In this document: piece by piece, positions 8,522-18,275 of the stretch
Layout: each line of letters starts with the position of its first letter
Numbering within the stretch: position 1 is the first letter of the stretch
Notes under the pieces: generated by a model
What the model saw: only the letters and a program-made list of their open reading frames with translations
The model's database searches: none
Told to the model about the DNA's origin: nothing
From: Betaproteobacteria bacterium
Lineage (GTDB): Bacteria > Pseudomonadota > Gammaproteobacteria > Burkholderiales > Rhodocyclaceae
DNA: 64,000 nucleotides
NCBI GenBank assembly: GCA_009779265.1
Contig: WREP01000007.1
Coordinates: 16,623 to 80,622, forward strand
Reading direction: 5' to 3'
Program-made: the position numbers and the translations under genes

Positions 8522-10546
8522 TTAGAAGCGGCTGGCGACGCCGGCCGCCTTGCGGGCGCGGCGCGGTAGCAGGGTGAAGGGATCGGCCAGATCGAGGCCG
8601 TGGGTGCGGATGCCGGTGACGAGAATGTCCTCGCTCAAGCCCAGCGCCCAGCCGGCGGCGGCGGCGGCGAGCACATTGGCGACGTCCTCGGCCTTTTTGC
8701 TCTTGCCGATGGTCGGCGCATCGCCGAGACGGCACAGACGGATTTCGTTGCCGCCGTTAAAAAGGCAGATGCGCCCAGCGCTGACGCCGACACAGCGGCG
8801 GCCGGCGGCGCGCCAGTCGGCCAGAGCAGCGGAATCGGCGGCGAAGAGAATGACTTCGCCGTCGCACAGTTCGGCGAAATCGGCGGTCAGCGGGTCGGCG
8901 GCATTAAGCACGGCGGCGCCGGACTTGAGTACGACATCGACCTGGGTGCGGTAGGTCGAGCGCCAGGTCGTGTACAACTCGCTGTCGTTCGGCTGGATAT
9001 CCCAACGCGACAAATCTTCGAGCGCCGGCAGGACGTTGGTGACGATGCCGACCTGGCAGCGTTCGTAGGCCAGCCCCTCGCCGAGAATGACCTTGCCGCC
9101 GTTCTCGATCACCGCCGCATCGACCCCGCGATTGAGGAGAAGACGGCGGCCGTCGGCCCAATTGGCGGCATCGCCCTTGTGCATCTGGCGGCGTTCGAGA
9201 AAGAGACCATCACTGCACGCCAGGCCGACGCGCTGGCCGACGAGGTAGAGAAAATGGCCGACCAGGCGGGCCACCGCCGTCTTGCCGCGCGAGCCGGAAA
9301 CGCCGACCACCGGAATGCGACCCGTCTCGCCCGCGGCGAACAGATGGTCGACGATGGCGCGGCCGACCGGGCGCGGCTGGCCGCTGCCCGGCTTGAGGTG
9401 CATGAGCAGGCCAGGGCCGGCATTGACCGCGACCACGGCGCCGTCCTGCTCGGCCAGCGGCAGGCCGATATCGCGGCAGACCAGATCGATGCCGGCAATG
9501 TCGAGGCCGACCACGCGGGCGGCCAGCGCGGCGCTGGCGGCATTGGCGGGATGCACCGCGTCGGTGCAGTCGCAGGCGGCAATGACATTGCCCCGGCTGG
9601 CGGCGGCCAGCTTGCCGCCGACGATCAGCAGGCGATGCTCGCTGCCCGGAATGGAACGCTCGACGAGCACGCCGGAATCTTCCTCGCTGGCGCTGGCATA
9701 AGCCTTGCGCACCTCGGCGGCGCTACCGAGGTCGATGAACACGCCGCGCCCGCCGTTGCTCGACTTGAGCGCCACCGGATAGCCGATTTCCTCGGCGGCG
9801 GCGCAGGCGTCGTCGGCGTCGCTGACTGCGCGGCCTTCCGGCGCCGGCACACCGGCCGCCGCGAGCAATTCCTTGCTCAGTTCCTTGTTGCGCGCAATGC
9901 CTTCGGCGATGGCGCTGGTGCGGTCGGTCTCGGCGGTCCAGATGCGGTGCATGGCAGCGCCGTAGCCGAACTGGACGAGGTTGCCGCCGTCGATCAGGCG
10001 GATGTGCGGAATCCCGCGTTCCTCGGCGGCCTGGACAATGGCCACGGTGGACGGGCCGAGATACTTGCGCTCGACCTTGTCGCGCAGTGGCGCGATCGCC
10101 ACGGCAAGATCGAAGGCTTCGTCATGAATGGCGGCCAGCAGCAGGGCGCGGCCAATATCCAGGGCAAGCCAGGTGCATTCCTCGTGAAAATTGCTGACCA
10201 CCAATTTGTAGACGCCGCGCCGGCTCGTCTCGCGGGTGCGCCCGAAGCCGTCGGGCAGGCCGGCCAGACTCATCAATTCGAGGACGATGTGTTCGAGGAT
10301 ATGGCCGGCCCAGGTGCCTTCCTGAAGGCGGCGCAGAAAGCCGCCGCGCTCGCCATAGCTGCAACGGTGCTCGACAAGGCCCGGCAGCCAGGCTGCCAGA
10401 CGCTCGGCGAGGCCGGGAATTTTGTTGGAGGGAAAATCCTCCAGTTCGCCAATGTCGATCCAGACTTCAATGGCGGGCCGGTAAGTCCAGATGCTCGGGC
10501 CGCGCAGGGAGAAGCGATCGAGGAAAATGATGTCTTTTTTGCTCAT
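8522..10546 (-). CDS. CphA2-like degenerate cyanophycin synthetase
   Basis: A 674-residue paralogue of the adjacent CphA (many aligned blocks, for example GLDIAGID and VLNAADP). It is about 190 residues shorter and ends before the C-terminal Mur-ligase domain with DYGHNPD. The ATP-grasp site is altered: the EVN metal-binding motif reads AVNAGPGLLMHL near residue 374, and the glycine-rich loop is shortened to SSNGGRG near 261. The Mur-type P-loop reads GSRGKTA instead of GTNGKTT, keeping GKT. Known CphA2 enzymes also lack the last domain and condense beta-Asp-Arg dipeptides. Whether this copy is active or serves as a partner subunit cannot be told. Confidence 0.85.
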   Translation of the reverse strand: MSKKDIIFLDRFSLRGPSIWTYRPAIEVWIDIGELEDFPSNKIPGLAERLAAWLPGLVEHRCSYGERGGFLRRLQEGTWAGHILEHIVLELMSLAGLPDGFGRTRETSRRGVYKLVVSNFHEECTWLALDIGRALLLAAIHDEAFDLAVAIAPLRDKVERKYLGPSTVAIVQAAEERGIPHIRLIDGGNLVQFGYGAAMHRIWTAETDRTSAIAEGIARNKELSKELLAAAGVPAPEGRAVSDADDACAAAEEIGYPVALKSSNGGRGVFIDLGSAAEVRKAYASASEEDSGVLVERSIPGSEHRLLIVGGKLAAASRGNVIAACDCTDAVHPANAASAALAARVVGLDIAGIDLVCRDIGLPLAEQDGAVVAVNAGPGLLMHLKPGSGQPRPVGRAIVDHLFAAGETGRIPVVGVSGSRGKTAVARLVGHFLYLVGQRVGLACSDGLFLERRQMHKGDAANWADGRRLLLNRGVDAAVIENGGKVILGEGLAYERCQVGIVTNVLPALEDLSRWDIQPNDSELYTTWRSTYRTQVDVVLKSGAAVLNAADPLTADFAELCDGEVILFAADSAALADWRAAGRRCVGVSAGRICLFNGGNEIRLCRLGDAPTIGKSKKAEDVANVLAAAAAGWALGLSEDILVTGIRTHGLDLADPFTLLPRRARKAAGVASRF

Positions 10547-10623
10547 GCGAGGTTCGCCGTCTGGGTGGCAAATGCGTTTTGGGTCGCCGGCTGCGAATTA
10601 TATGCGTGGTGGAAAAATCGCCG

Positions 10624-11106
10624 CTACAGGAAGCGGTCGAGCAGCTTGCGGCTCTGCCGGTCGAGCCGGCCGAGATCGCGGATGAGAAACTGGATTCCGT
10701 GGCCGTCGGCGATCAGGAGCCGGGTCGGCGACAGGCGGCGGATATCCTCCTCGCCCTTCAACACCAGCTCGCAAGCGCCGCGGTCGGTCTCCACCTGCCA
10801 GATGCTGGGGCAGGCGAAGCTCGACACGGCGTGGATGCGGGCGATTTCCGGGACGAATTCGCGGCTCGCCAGTTCCGCCGCGATCAGTTCGCGGGCCGCC
10901 GCCGGCAGTTCGGCGAGATTGTCGATCCAGGCGATTTCGTGGCCGTCGGCGCTGACCAGGGACAAGCCCTCATCGGGAGCGGCAATGGGAAAGGCGCGAA
11001 CCGGCGTGACGGGAGCGAAGCGTTCGCCGTTTTCGGCAATGACGACCAGCCGGCCGTGACTGTCGCGCTCTACCTGGATGTTGGGAAGGGGCATGGCCTT
11101 GCTCAA
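10624..11106 (-). CDS. DUF1854 protein of the cyanophycin cluster
   Basis: A 160-residue soluble protein of the DUF1854 family (VSADGHEIAWIDNLAELP and RRLSPTRLLIADGHGIQFLIRDL are typical). It has no signal peptide or membrane segment. The start codon overlaps the stop of the ABC transporter gene by 4 bases (ATGA), so the two are translationally coupled. The family is known to sit beside this ABC transporter in cyanophycin loci, which is the only clue to its job. It may bind or regulate the transporter. Confidence 0.8.
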   Translation of the reverse strand: MSKAMPLPNIQVERDSHGRLVVIAENGERFAPVTPVRAFPIAAPDEGLSLVSADGHEIAWIDNLAELPAAARELIAAELASREFVPEIARIHAVSSFACPSIWQVETDRGACELVLKGEEDIRRLSPTRLLIADGHGIQFLIRDLGRLDRQSRKLLDRFL

Positions 11107-13397
11107 TTCGGGATGGCCTTGGCCAGTTCGGGCGTGGACGGCAGTTCCGGCTCGTTGTCGACATTGCGTGCCTGCGCCAGATAAAGCTTGTGGTAATGGC
11201 CTTCGCTGGCCATCAGTTGATCGTGATTACCGATTTCGACAATACGGCCGCGATCCATGACCACCAGCCGGTCGGCCTTCCTGAGCGTGGACAGGCGGTG
11301 GGCAATGGCGATGGTGGTGCGGCCCTTGACCAGATTGTCGAGCGCCTTCTGGATTTCCTTCTCGGTTTCGGTGTCGACCGCCGAGGTGGCTTCGTCGAGG
11401 ATGAGGATGCGCGGGTCGATAAGCAGCGCCCGGGCGATGGAAATGCGCTGGCGCTCGCCGCCGGAAAGTCCCTGGCCGCGCTCGCCGACCAGCGAATCGT
11501 AGCCGTGCGGCAGGCGCAGGATGAATTCGTGGGCATGCGCGGCGCGGGCGGCGGCGATGATTTCGCCGCGCGTGGCCTCGGGCTTGCCGTAGGCGATGTT
11601 GTCGGCGACGGTGCCAAAAAAGAGGAAAGGCTCCTGCAACACCAGGCCGATGTGGCGGCGGTATTCGGCGACCGGCACCGAGCGCACATCGACGCCGTCG
11701 ATCACTATCTGGCCTTCGCTGACATCGTAGAAACGGCAAATGAGATTGACCAGCGTCGATTTGCCGGAGCCGCTGTGGCCGACCAGGCCGATCATCTCGC
11801 CCGGCTCAATGCACAGGTCAACGCCCTGGGTCACGGCGCGCGTGCCATAGCGGAAACTCGCCCCCCTCAGTTCGATGCGCCCGGCGACCCGTTCCAGATG
11901 CACGGGCCGGGCCGGCTCGGGCACGCTGGAAACGTGATCGAGAATGTCGAAAATGCGCTTGGTCGACGAGGCGGCGCGCTGCGTCGCCGAAACGATGCGG
12001 CTCATCGAGTCGAGGCGCGTGTAGAAGCGACCGATATAGGCAAGGAAAGCGGTCAACACGCCGACCGTCGAGTCGCCCTTGGCGATTTGCCAGATGCCGA
12101 AAACCCACACCACCAGAAGGCCGATCTCGGTAAGCAGAGTGATGGTCGGAGTGAACAGCGCCCAGGTGCGGTTGAGCTTGTCGTTCATCGCCAGGGCGCG
12201 CTCGTTGGCGGCGCGAAAACGCTCGCCCTCGCGCTTTTCCTGGGCGAACGCCTTGACCACGCGAATGCCCGGAATGGTGTCGGCAAGCACATTGGTCAAC
12301 TCGGCCCAGACGCGGTCGATTTTCTCGAAGCCGGTGCGCAGTTTCTCGCGCACGATGTGGATCAGCCAGCCGATGATCGGCAGCGGCACCAGGGTCGCCA
12401 GCGCCAGCCCCGGATTGATCGAGAACAGGATGACCGACGTCATGACGATCATCAGCACATCGGTGGCGAAATTGAGCAGATCGAGCGAAAGAAAGATGTT
12501 GATGCGGTCGGTTTCGTTGCCGATGCGCGCCATCAGGTCGCCGGTGCGCTTGCCGCCGAAATACGCCAGCGACAGGCCGAGCAGATGGTCGAAAGTCTGG
12601 GTGCGCAAATCGCGGCCCATGCGCTCGGAAACCAGCGCCAGAATCCAGGTGCGCATCCAGCCGAGCAGCCAGGCCAGCAGCGCGGCCCCGAGAAGGCCGC
12701 CGAGATAGAGGGCGACCAGTTGCCAGTCGATCGGCTGGCCGTTCTGGAAAGGAATCAGCACCTTGTCCATCAGCGGCATGGTCAGGTAGGGCGGCACCAG
12801 CGTCGCCGCCGTCGACGCCAGCGTCAGGACGAAGCCGAGCAGCAGACGGCCCTTGTATGGCCGGGCGAAGCGCCACAGGCGCAGCAGCGTCCACGTCGAC
12901 GGCGCCGTCGGCGTCTCGCGGGCGCACACCGGGCAATCCTCCGCGTCGGGCGAAATCGGCGTCTGGCAGATCGGACACGGCTCGGCGGCGGGCCGCCGCA
13001 CCGGCTGGCCGCTGATCCGGCTGTCGCGGTGCAGGTCGAATTCGCCGCTCAGGCGCAGCGCCGCCAGATTGCGCGCCAGCGTATAGCGCCAGCAGGCCAA
13101 ACGACCGGCGGCGTCGAACAATTCCAGCGTGCCGACGCCGGCATGGTCGTGCTGGCCGAGAGTCAGACCGGCAGCCAGATCCCAGGAACGCGCCGACGCA
13201 CCGGCGGCGCTCCAGGCAAGCAGGCGACGGTCGGTCAACAGCAAGAGGCCGGAGGCGAAAGCGAGACCTTCGTCGAGATCGGTTTCGAGCCAGGACTGGG
13301 GCGTTTCATCGGCTTCCAGAACGGCGCTGACGGGAACCGACCACGGGGCCGGGAGCAGCGCGGCCGCACCGGCGGCGGGCAAGGTGGGGCGGGACAT
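11103..13397 (-). CDS. ABC exporter (fused permease-ATPase) of the cyanophycin cluster
   Basis: A 764-residue type IV (exporter-fold) half-transporter expected to work as a dimer in the inner membrane. Residues 1-135 form an unusual soluble domain (LLLLTDRRLLAWS resembles PH/GRAM-like lipid-binding folds). A zinc ribbon CPIC...CPVC follows near 143-160. The six-helix membrane domain runs from about 185 to 470, and the nucleotide-binding domain follows with Walker A GHSGSGKST near 540, signature LSGGERQR near 646 and Walker B ILILDEATS. It heads the cyanophycin gene run. The substrate is unknown; a dipeptide or lipid-linked cargo is possible. Confidence 0.85.
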   Translation of the reverse strand: MSRPTLPAAGAAALLPAPWSVPVSAVLEADETPQSWLETDLDEGLAFASGLLLLTDRRLLAWSAAGASARSWDLAAGLTLGQHDHAGVGTLELFDAAGRLACWRYTLARNLAALRLSGEFDLHRDSRISGQPVRRPAAEPCPICQTPISPDAEDCPVCARETPTAPSTWTLLRLWRFARPYKGRLLLGFVLTLASTAATLVPPYLTMPLMDKVLIPFQNGQPIDWQLVALYLGGLLGAALLAWLLGWMRTWILALVSERMGRDLRTQTFDHLLGLSLAYFGGKRTGDLMARIGNETDRINIFLSLDLLNFATDVLMIVMTSVILFSINPGLALATLVPLPIIGWLIHIVREKLRTGFEKIDRVWAELTNVLADTIPGIRVVKAFAQEKREGERFRAANERALAMNDKLNRTWALFTPTITLLTEIGLLVVWVFGIWQIAKGDSTVGVLTAFLAYIGRFYTRLDSMSRIVSATQRAASSTKRIFDILDHVSSVPEPARPVHLERVAGRIELRGASFRYGTRAVTQGVDLCIEPGEMIGLVGHSGSGKSTLVNLICRFYDVSEGQIVIDGVDVRSVPVAEYRRHIGLVLQEPFLFFGTVADNIAYGKPEATRGEIIAAARAAHAHEFILRLPHGYDSLVGERGQGLSGGERQRISIARALLIDPRILILDEATSAVDTETEKEIQKALDNLVKGRTTIAIAHRLSTLRKADRLVVMDRGRIVEIGNHDQLMASEGHYHKLYLAQARNVDNEPELPSTPELAKAIPN

Positions 13398-13551
13398 TCC
13401 GCGAGTATAACGGAAGGCCGGTCAGGCGCGAGCGCCACGCCTCGCCCATGCAATCGTCCTGACCACGAGGCCAGGCCAATGCACAGGCGATCCGGCTGAT
13501 AGTAATATGCGGACTTCTTGCCATCTCGCCGGGATCGAACAGGAGCTAGCC

Positions 13552-14976
13552 ATGACGTTTCGCGCTTTCACCGCCCTGCTTGGCTTGCTCGCGCTTCCGG
13601 CGCTGGCCGCCGATGACGAATCGCGCAGCACGCTCGCGGATCAGCAGAGCGTTGCCGTGACCATCTATAACGAGAATCTGGCGCTGGTCAAGGATCAGCG
13701 CAGGATTCGGCTGGGTAGCGGGCAGGTGGCGCTGGCCTTTCGCGACGTGAGTGCGCGGATGCGGCCGGAAACGGCGCTGCTGCGCAGCCTGAGCAGTCCG
13801 GGCAAGCTTTCGGTGATCGAGCAGAATTTCGATTTCGACCTGCTGACACCGCAGAAGCTGCTGGAAAAATATGTCGGCAAGACGGTCAAAATCATCACCT
13901 CGGTCAACTACAGCACCGGCGCCGAAACCAGCGAGCAGGCAGAGGTGCTGGCCGCCAACAACGGCGTGGTGCTGAAAATGGGTGATCGCATCGAAACCGG
14001 CCATTTTGGTCGCATCGTGTACAGCGATGTGCCGGCCAATCTGCGCGACCGGCCAACGCTGGTGATGCTGCTGAACAACGCGGGCGTGGCAGAGCAGGAG
14101 GTGGAGTTGTCCTATCTTTCCGGCGGCCTTGCCTGGAAAGCCGACTACGTCGCTGAACTGAATGCAGCGGACGACCGGATGGATATTTCCGGCTGGGTGA
14201 CGCTGACCAACACCAGCGGCGCTTCTTACCGCAACGCCAAACTGCAACTGGTGGCGGGCGATGTGAATCAGGTAAGGAACAAGTACTTCATGGCGGCGGC
14301 TCCCAGGGAGGTATCGCGGAGCGAGGTAGCAGCACCGCCGCCGATGATGGCCGAGGAATCGCTGCTGGAATATCACCTGTACACGCTGGAGCGCCCGACG
14401 ACCATCGCCGAAAACCAGACCAAGCAGGTGGCGCTGCTTGCCGCCGCTGGCGTGCCGGCGCGCAAGGAATTGCTGCTCAACGGCGCGGATTATTACTACG
14501 GCGCCAGCTATGGTGAATTGGGTCAGAAGATGAAGGCGGGCGTATTCGTCGAGTTCGACAACAAGGAAAGCGCCTCTCTCGGGATGCCGCTACCCAAGGG
14601 GATTGTCCGCGTGTACAAGAAGGATGCCGCCGGCAACGCGCAATTCGTCGGCGAGGACCAGATCGACCACACGCCGAGGAACGAAAAGGTGCGCCTCAAG
14701 TTGGGCGAGGCTTTTGACGTGACCGCCGACAAAAAACAGACCAATTTCCAAACCAAGGGCACCAGACTGTTCGAGAGCGCCTATGAAATCGTGCTGAAAA
14801 ACGCCAAGAAGGAAACGGCCACTGTAACCGTGCAGGAGCCGATTCCGGGCGACTGGAAAATCCTGAATTCCAGCCATCAGCATGAGAAGGTCAGCAGCAA
14901 TACCGCCGTCTGGAAAATCAACGTGCCCGCCGAGAGCAAAACCACGCTGACCTACCGCGTGCAGGTGAAATACTGA
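13552..14976 (+). CDS. DUF4139 domain-containing secreted protein
   Basis: A 474-residue protein with a clear signal peptide (MTFRAFTALLGLLALPALAA, cleavage near residue 20). A body with the DUF4139 pattern follows (VTIYNENLALVKDQR near the N terminus, LSYLSGGLAWKADYVAEL in the middle, TLTYRVQVKY at the end). The family is mostly beta sandwich and its function is unknown. The ATG at 13552 is preceded by AGGAG at 7 bases and begins the signal peptide, so it is preferred to an in-frame ATG 45 bases upstream. It diverges from the ABC transporter. The 239 bases after it show no gene. Confidence 0.82.
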   Translation: MTFRAFTALLGLLALPALAADDESRSTLADQQSVAVTIYNENLALVKDQRRIRLGSGQVALAFRDVSARMRPETALLRSLSSPGKLSVIEQNFDFDLLTPQKLLEKYVGKTVKIITSVNYSTGAETSEQAEVLAANNGVVLKMGDRIETGHFGRIVYSDVPANLRDRPTLVMLLNNAGVAEQEVELSYLSGGLAWKADYVAELNAADDRMDISGWVTLTNTSGASYRNAKLQLVAGDVNQVRNKYFMAAAPREVSRSEVAAPPPMMAEESLLEYHLYTLERPTTIAENQTKQVALLAAAGVPARKELLLNGADYYYGASYGELGQKMKAGVFVEFDNKESASLGMPLPKGIVRVYKKDAAGNAQFVGEDQIDHTPRNEKVRLKLGEAFDVTADKKQTNFQTKGTRLFESAYEIVLKNAKKETATVTVQEPIPGDWKILNSSHQHEKVSSNTAVWKINVPAESKTTLTYRVQVKY

Positions 14977-15215
14977 CGCAGCCCGGCGGAGTCTCGACCT
15001 TGGCGGGAAATCGTGGCGATGAGCTTGCTCCGCCACCCGAAGCCTGTAACAGGCGTTGATACGGGATAAGACCGCAAGCCGGCGGTTGTAAATCTCTGGC
15101 GAAGCGTCACTGTTTCAAGCTGTTTGCGCTACTCCGCAGCGGAACACAGCACCGCCGGACCGCGATCCGGGCCACGCTGGCCGCCTCTGCGGACGAGCTT
15201 GCCCCATGCCTGCAT

Positions 15216-16004
15216 TTACGCGAACAAACGGGCGAGTTCGGCGCCGGGTTTGGCGGCGCGCATGAAGGCTTCGCCGACGAGGAAGGCGTTGACGCCGTGG
15301 CGGCGCATGCGGGTGACGTCGGCGGGCGTCTGGATGCCGCTTTCGGTGACAACGATGCGCCCGGCGGGGATGCGTTCGAGGAGGCCAAGGGTGGTATCGA
15401 GGCTGACTTCGAAGCTGCGCAGGTTGCGGTTATTGATGCCGATCAGCGGGGTTTGCAGGCTGAGGGCGGCGGTCAGTTCGTCGCCATTGTGCACTTCGAC
15501 CAGCACGGCCATGCCGTAGCCGTGGGCGATGGCTTCGAGTTTTTGCATTTCGCTGACGTCAAGGGCGGCGGCGATGAGCAGGATGGCGTCGGCGCCCATG
15601 GCCCGGGCTTCGGCGACCTGCCAGGGGGCGATGATGAAATCCTTGCGCAGCGCCGGCAGGGCGCAGGCGGCGCGGGCGGCCTGGAGGTATTCCGGGGCGC
15701 CCTGGAAGTAGTCGCGGTCGGTGAGCACCGAGAGGCAGGCGGCGCCGTTTTCGGCGTAGTCGCGGGCGATGTCGGCGGGGCGGAAGTCGGGGCGGATGAC
15801 GCCTTTCGACGGGCTGGCTTTCTTGATTTCGGCAATCACCGCCGGCTGGCCGGCGGCGAGTTTGGCGCGGATGGCGCCGACGAAATCGCGCGCCGCCGGT
15901 TGCGCGGCGGCCTTGGCCTGAAGCGCGGCGAGCGGCTCGACGGCTTCTCCGGCGGCGACTTCGCGGCGCTTGCTGGCGATGATTTTGGCGAGGATGTCGC
16001 TCAT
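15216..16004 (-). CDS. trpC: Indole-3-glycerol-phosphate synthase
   Basis: Closes the indole ring in tryptophan synthesis (CdRP to indole-3-glycerol phosphate). The 262-residue TIM barrel has [12 protein letters not shown] near residue 57, [12 protein letters not shown] near 117, VEVHNGDEL near 165, [10 protein letters not shown] near 187 and [12 protein letters not shown] near 214. These are the standard catalytic and phosphate-binding blocks. The ATG overlaps the trpD stop by 3 bases. It is the last gene of the operon; trpF, trpB and trpA are not in the window. Confidence 0.97.
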   Translation of the reverse strand: MSDILAKIIASKRREVAAGEAVEPLAALQAKAAAQPAARDFVGAIRAKLAAGQPAVIAEIKKASPSKGVIRPDFRPADIARDYAENGAACLSVLTDRDYFQGAPEYLQAARAACALPALRKDFIIAPWQVAEARAMGADAILLIAAALDVSEMQKLEAIAHGYGMAVLVEVHNGDELTAALSLQTPLIGINNRNLRSFEVSLDTTLGLLERIPAGRIVVTESGIQTPADVTRMRRHGVNAFLVGEAFMRAAKPGAELARLFA

Positions 16005-17029
16005 GCCACCCCCAGGCGCTGCGTGCAGTGCACGAAGTGGTCAAGGCGCTGGCGCGCGGCGCCGCTGGCGATGGCTTCGCGCGCCTGATTGATGCCGGCG
16101 CCGATACTGTCGGCGCAATTGGCGACGTAGAGCGCGGCGCCGGCATTGAGGCAGACGACTTCGCGGGCGGCGCCCGGCTGGTTGTCGAGGGCGGCGAGCA
16201 GCATGGCCTTGGATTCCTCGGCGCTGCCGACGCGCAGATTGCGCAGGGAGAGCATTTGCATGCCAAAGTCCTCGGGATGGATTTCGTATTCGCGCACTTC
16301 GCCGTCTTTCAGTTCGCCGACCAGGGTGGCCGCGCCGAGCGAGATTTCGTCAATATTGTCCTTGCCGTACACGACCAGCACGCGCTCGGCGCCCAGGCGC
16401 TGCATGACGCGCACCTGGATGCCGACGAGATCGGGATGGAACACGCCCATCAGCGTGTTCGGCGCGCCGGCCGGGTTGGTCAGCGGGCCGAGGATGTTGA
16501 AGATGGTGCGCACGCCCATTTCGCGCCGCACGGCGGCGACATGCTTCATCGCCGCGTGGTGGTTGGGCGCGAACATGAAGCCGATGCCGGTTTCCTCGAT
16601 GCAGGCGGCGACCTTGTCCGGGGAGAGGTCGATGCAAGCGCCGAGGGCTTCGAGCACGTCGGCGCTGCCGGAACTGGACGAAACGCTGCGCCCGCCATGC
16701 TTGGCCACCTTGGCCCCGGCGGCGGCGGCGACGAAGATGGAGGCGGTGGAGATGTTGAAGCTGTGCGCGGCATCGCCGCCGGTGCCGACGATATCGACGA
16801 AATGCCGATCATAGGGCAGCTTGACCGGCGTTGCCAGTTCGCGCATAACGCTGGCCGCGGCGGCGATTTCGCCGACGCTTTCCTTCTTGACGCGCAGGCC
16901 GGTGATGATGGCCGAAATCATCATCGGCGAGACTTCGCCGCGCATGATCCGGCGCATCAGCGACACCATTTCGTCGTGAAAAATTTCCCGATGCTCGATG
17001 ACCCGTTGCAGGGCGGCTTGCGGCGTCAT
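16001..17029 (-). CDS. trpD: Anthranilate phosphoribosyltransferase
   Basis: Transfers phosphoribose from PRPP to anthranilate. The 342-residue protein has the PRPP-binding [15 protein letters not shown] near residue 80, the [21 protein letters not shown] block near 108 and the anthranilate-binding [12 protein letters not shown] near 152, all typical of TrpD. It overlaps trpG upstream and trpC downstream by four bases each, so the three are translationally coupled. Confidence 0.97.
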   Translation of the reverse strand: MTPQAALQRVIEHREIFHDEMVSLMRRIMRGEVSPMMISAIITGLRVKKESVGEIAAAASVMRELATPVKLPYDRHFVDIVGTGGDAAHSFNISTASIFVAAAAGAKVAKHGGRSVSSSSGSADVLEALGACIDLSPDKVAACIEETGIGFMFAPNHHAAMKHVAAVRREMGVRTIFNILGPLTNPAGAPNTLMGVFHPDLVGIQVRVMQRLGAERVLVVYGKDNIDEISLGAATLVGELKDGEVREYEIHPEDFGMQMLSLRNLRVGSAEESKAMLLAALDNQPGAAREVVCLNAGAALYVANCADSIGAGINQAREAIASGAARQRLDHFVHCTQRLGVA

Positions 17030-17598
17030 GGGCGATGCTCCTCAAGGAAATTCCTGAACAGGTCGTGGCCGCGCTCGCTCAGGATGGATTCGGGATGAAA
17101 CTGCACGCCTTCGACGGCCAGCGTTTTGTGGCGCACGCCCATGATTTCGCCGTCGGCGGTCCAGGCAGTGATGTCGAGGCAATCCGGCAGGCTTTCGCGC
17201 TCGATGGCCAGCGAGTGGTAACGGGTGCAGGCCAGCGGATTGGGCAGGCCGCGAAAAACGCCGGCATCCTTGTGCTCGACCGGCGAAACCTTGCCGTGCA
17301 TCAGGCGCTGCGCCGCCACGACCCGCCCGCCAAACGCCTCGCCGATGGCCTGATGCCCGAGGCAGACGCCAAGGAGCGGAATCTTGCCGGCGAATGCGCG
17401 GATCGCCGCCAGCGAAATGCCCGCCTGCGCCGGCATGCACGGCCCCGGCGAAATGACCAGATAACGCGGCGCCAGCCGGGCGATTTCAGCCAGCGTCACG
17501 GCATCGTTGCGAAAAACGCGCACCTCCTGCCCCAACTCGCCGAGGTACTGGACGATGTTGTAGGTGAAGCTGTCGTAGTTGTCGATCATCAGCAGCAT
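17026..17598 (-). CDS. trpG: Anthranilate synthase glutamine amidotransferase subunit
   Basis: Supplies ammonia from glutamine to TrpE. The 190-residue class I amidotransferase has [11 protein letters not shown] at the N terminus, the catalytic cysteine in [13 protein letters not shown] near residue 79 and the catalytic His/Glu in GVQFHPES near 170. The ATG at 17598, 7 bases after AAAGGG, gives the family start; an upstream in-frame ATG at 17616 is less likely. It begins 14 bases after the antitoxin gene, so the toxin-antitoxin pair separates it from trpE. Confidence 0.95.
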   Translation of the reverse strand: MLLMIDNYDSFTYNIVQYLGELGQEVRVFRNDAVTLAEIARLAPRYLVISPGPCMPAQAGISLAAIRAFAGKIPLLGVCLGHQAIGEAFGGRVVAAQRLMHGKVSPVEHKDAGVFRGLPNPLACTRYHSLAIERESLPDCLDITAWTADGEIMGVRHKTLAVEGVQFHPESILSERGHDLFRNFLEEHRP

Positions 17599-17612
17599 GG
17601 GTATCCCTTTCG

Positions 17613-17930
17613 TCAAACGGCGGCCAGACGCTCTACCGTGTCGGGAAACTTCTCGACCATGCGAATCAACAAGGCCGCCTGGGCATTCGGCCTGGCCCGG
17701 CCCTGTTCCCAGTTTTCCAGCGTGCGCGGATTGGTGCGCAAGTAGCGGGCGAATACCGCGCGCGACAAGTGCAGCTTTTCGCGCAGGGACAGCAATTCGT
17801 CGGCCGTTATTTCCGGCGCTCGCACGGCTTTCACCTCCGTCGTGCGCAGGGTGATCTTGCCTTCGCGCGCGGCGGCCAGAGCATCCACGCCCTCCATCAG
17901 TTCAGCGAACAGGTTGCGCTTTCTGGTCAT
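17613..17930 (-). CDS. HigA/NadS-like HTH antitoxin
   Basis: A 105-residue protein with a Cro/C1-type helix-turn-helix in its C-terminal half ([31 protein letters not shown], residues about 47-78). The N-terminal segment is expected to wrap the toxin. It should bind the toxin and repress its own promoter. It overlaps the upstream toxin gene by 4 bases, and toxin-first order is typical of higBA-type modules. It sits inside the trp operon, directly before trpG. Confidence 0.85.
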   Translation of the reverse strand: MTRKRNLFAELMEGVDALAAAREGKITLRTTEVKAVRAPEITADELLSLREKLHLSRAVFARYLRTNPRTLENWEQGRARPNAQAALLIRMVEKFPDTVERLAAV

Positions 17931-18268
17931 TTTCGTTTCTCCAGTTCGTCTTTCAGGGCATCGGCAAAGGCGTGTCGCTCTTTGGCCGTCATGTCGTCCA
18001 TTTCATCCTTGTCGTACAGAGTGAACATCCAGAACTGCCGGCCGCCAAGCCACAGGTAGTAAATGATCCGCAGCCCGCCGCGCTTGCCCTTGCCGCGCCG
18101 GGTATCGGCAAAGCGCATTTTGCGCAAACCACCCGCGTCCTTGATGACATCGCCTGTCTCCGGGTTATCCAGCAAGGTATTTTGCAGCCCCCGGTAGCCC
18201 TCATCGTCAAGGTAATCGGCCAAGCGGCGGGAGAAGGCTGGCAACTCAACAAAGACGGCGGATTCCAT
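17927..18268 (-). CDS. RelE/HigB-like toxin
   Basis: A 113-residue protein of the RelE/ParE superfamily (HigB-like branch). It has the core GGLRKMRFAD...GKRGGLRIIYYLWLGGRQFWMFTLYDKDE (residues about 46-92) with the usual basic and aromatic residues of a ribosome-dependent mRNase, then a helical tail rich in charged residues. It is the first gene of the pair and lies 62 bases after trpE. A close-fitting -10 element just upstream suggests its own promoter. Confidence 0.85.
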   Translation of the reverse strand: MESAVFVELPAFSRRLADYLDDEGYRGLQNTLLDNPETGDVIKDAGGLRKMRFADTRRGKGKRGGLRIIYYLWLGGRQFWMFTLYDKDEMDDMTAKERHAFADALKDELEKRK

Positions 18269-18275
18269 AGCTCAA

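Noticed and set aside
5687..11059. Very long plus-strand reading frames opposite the cyanophycin genes and others
   Set aside because: Antisense shadows caused by the GC-rich codon pattern. The minus-strand proteins contain clear family motifs; the plus-strand translations do not.
14977..15215. Small frames between the DUF4139 gene and trpC
   Set aside because: No start signal, no family match; the one that overlaps trpC is a shadow.
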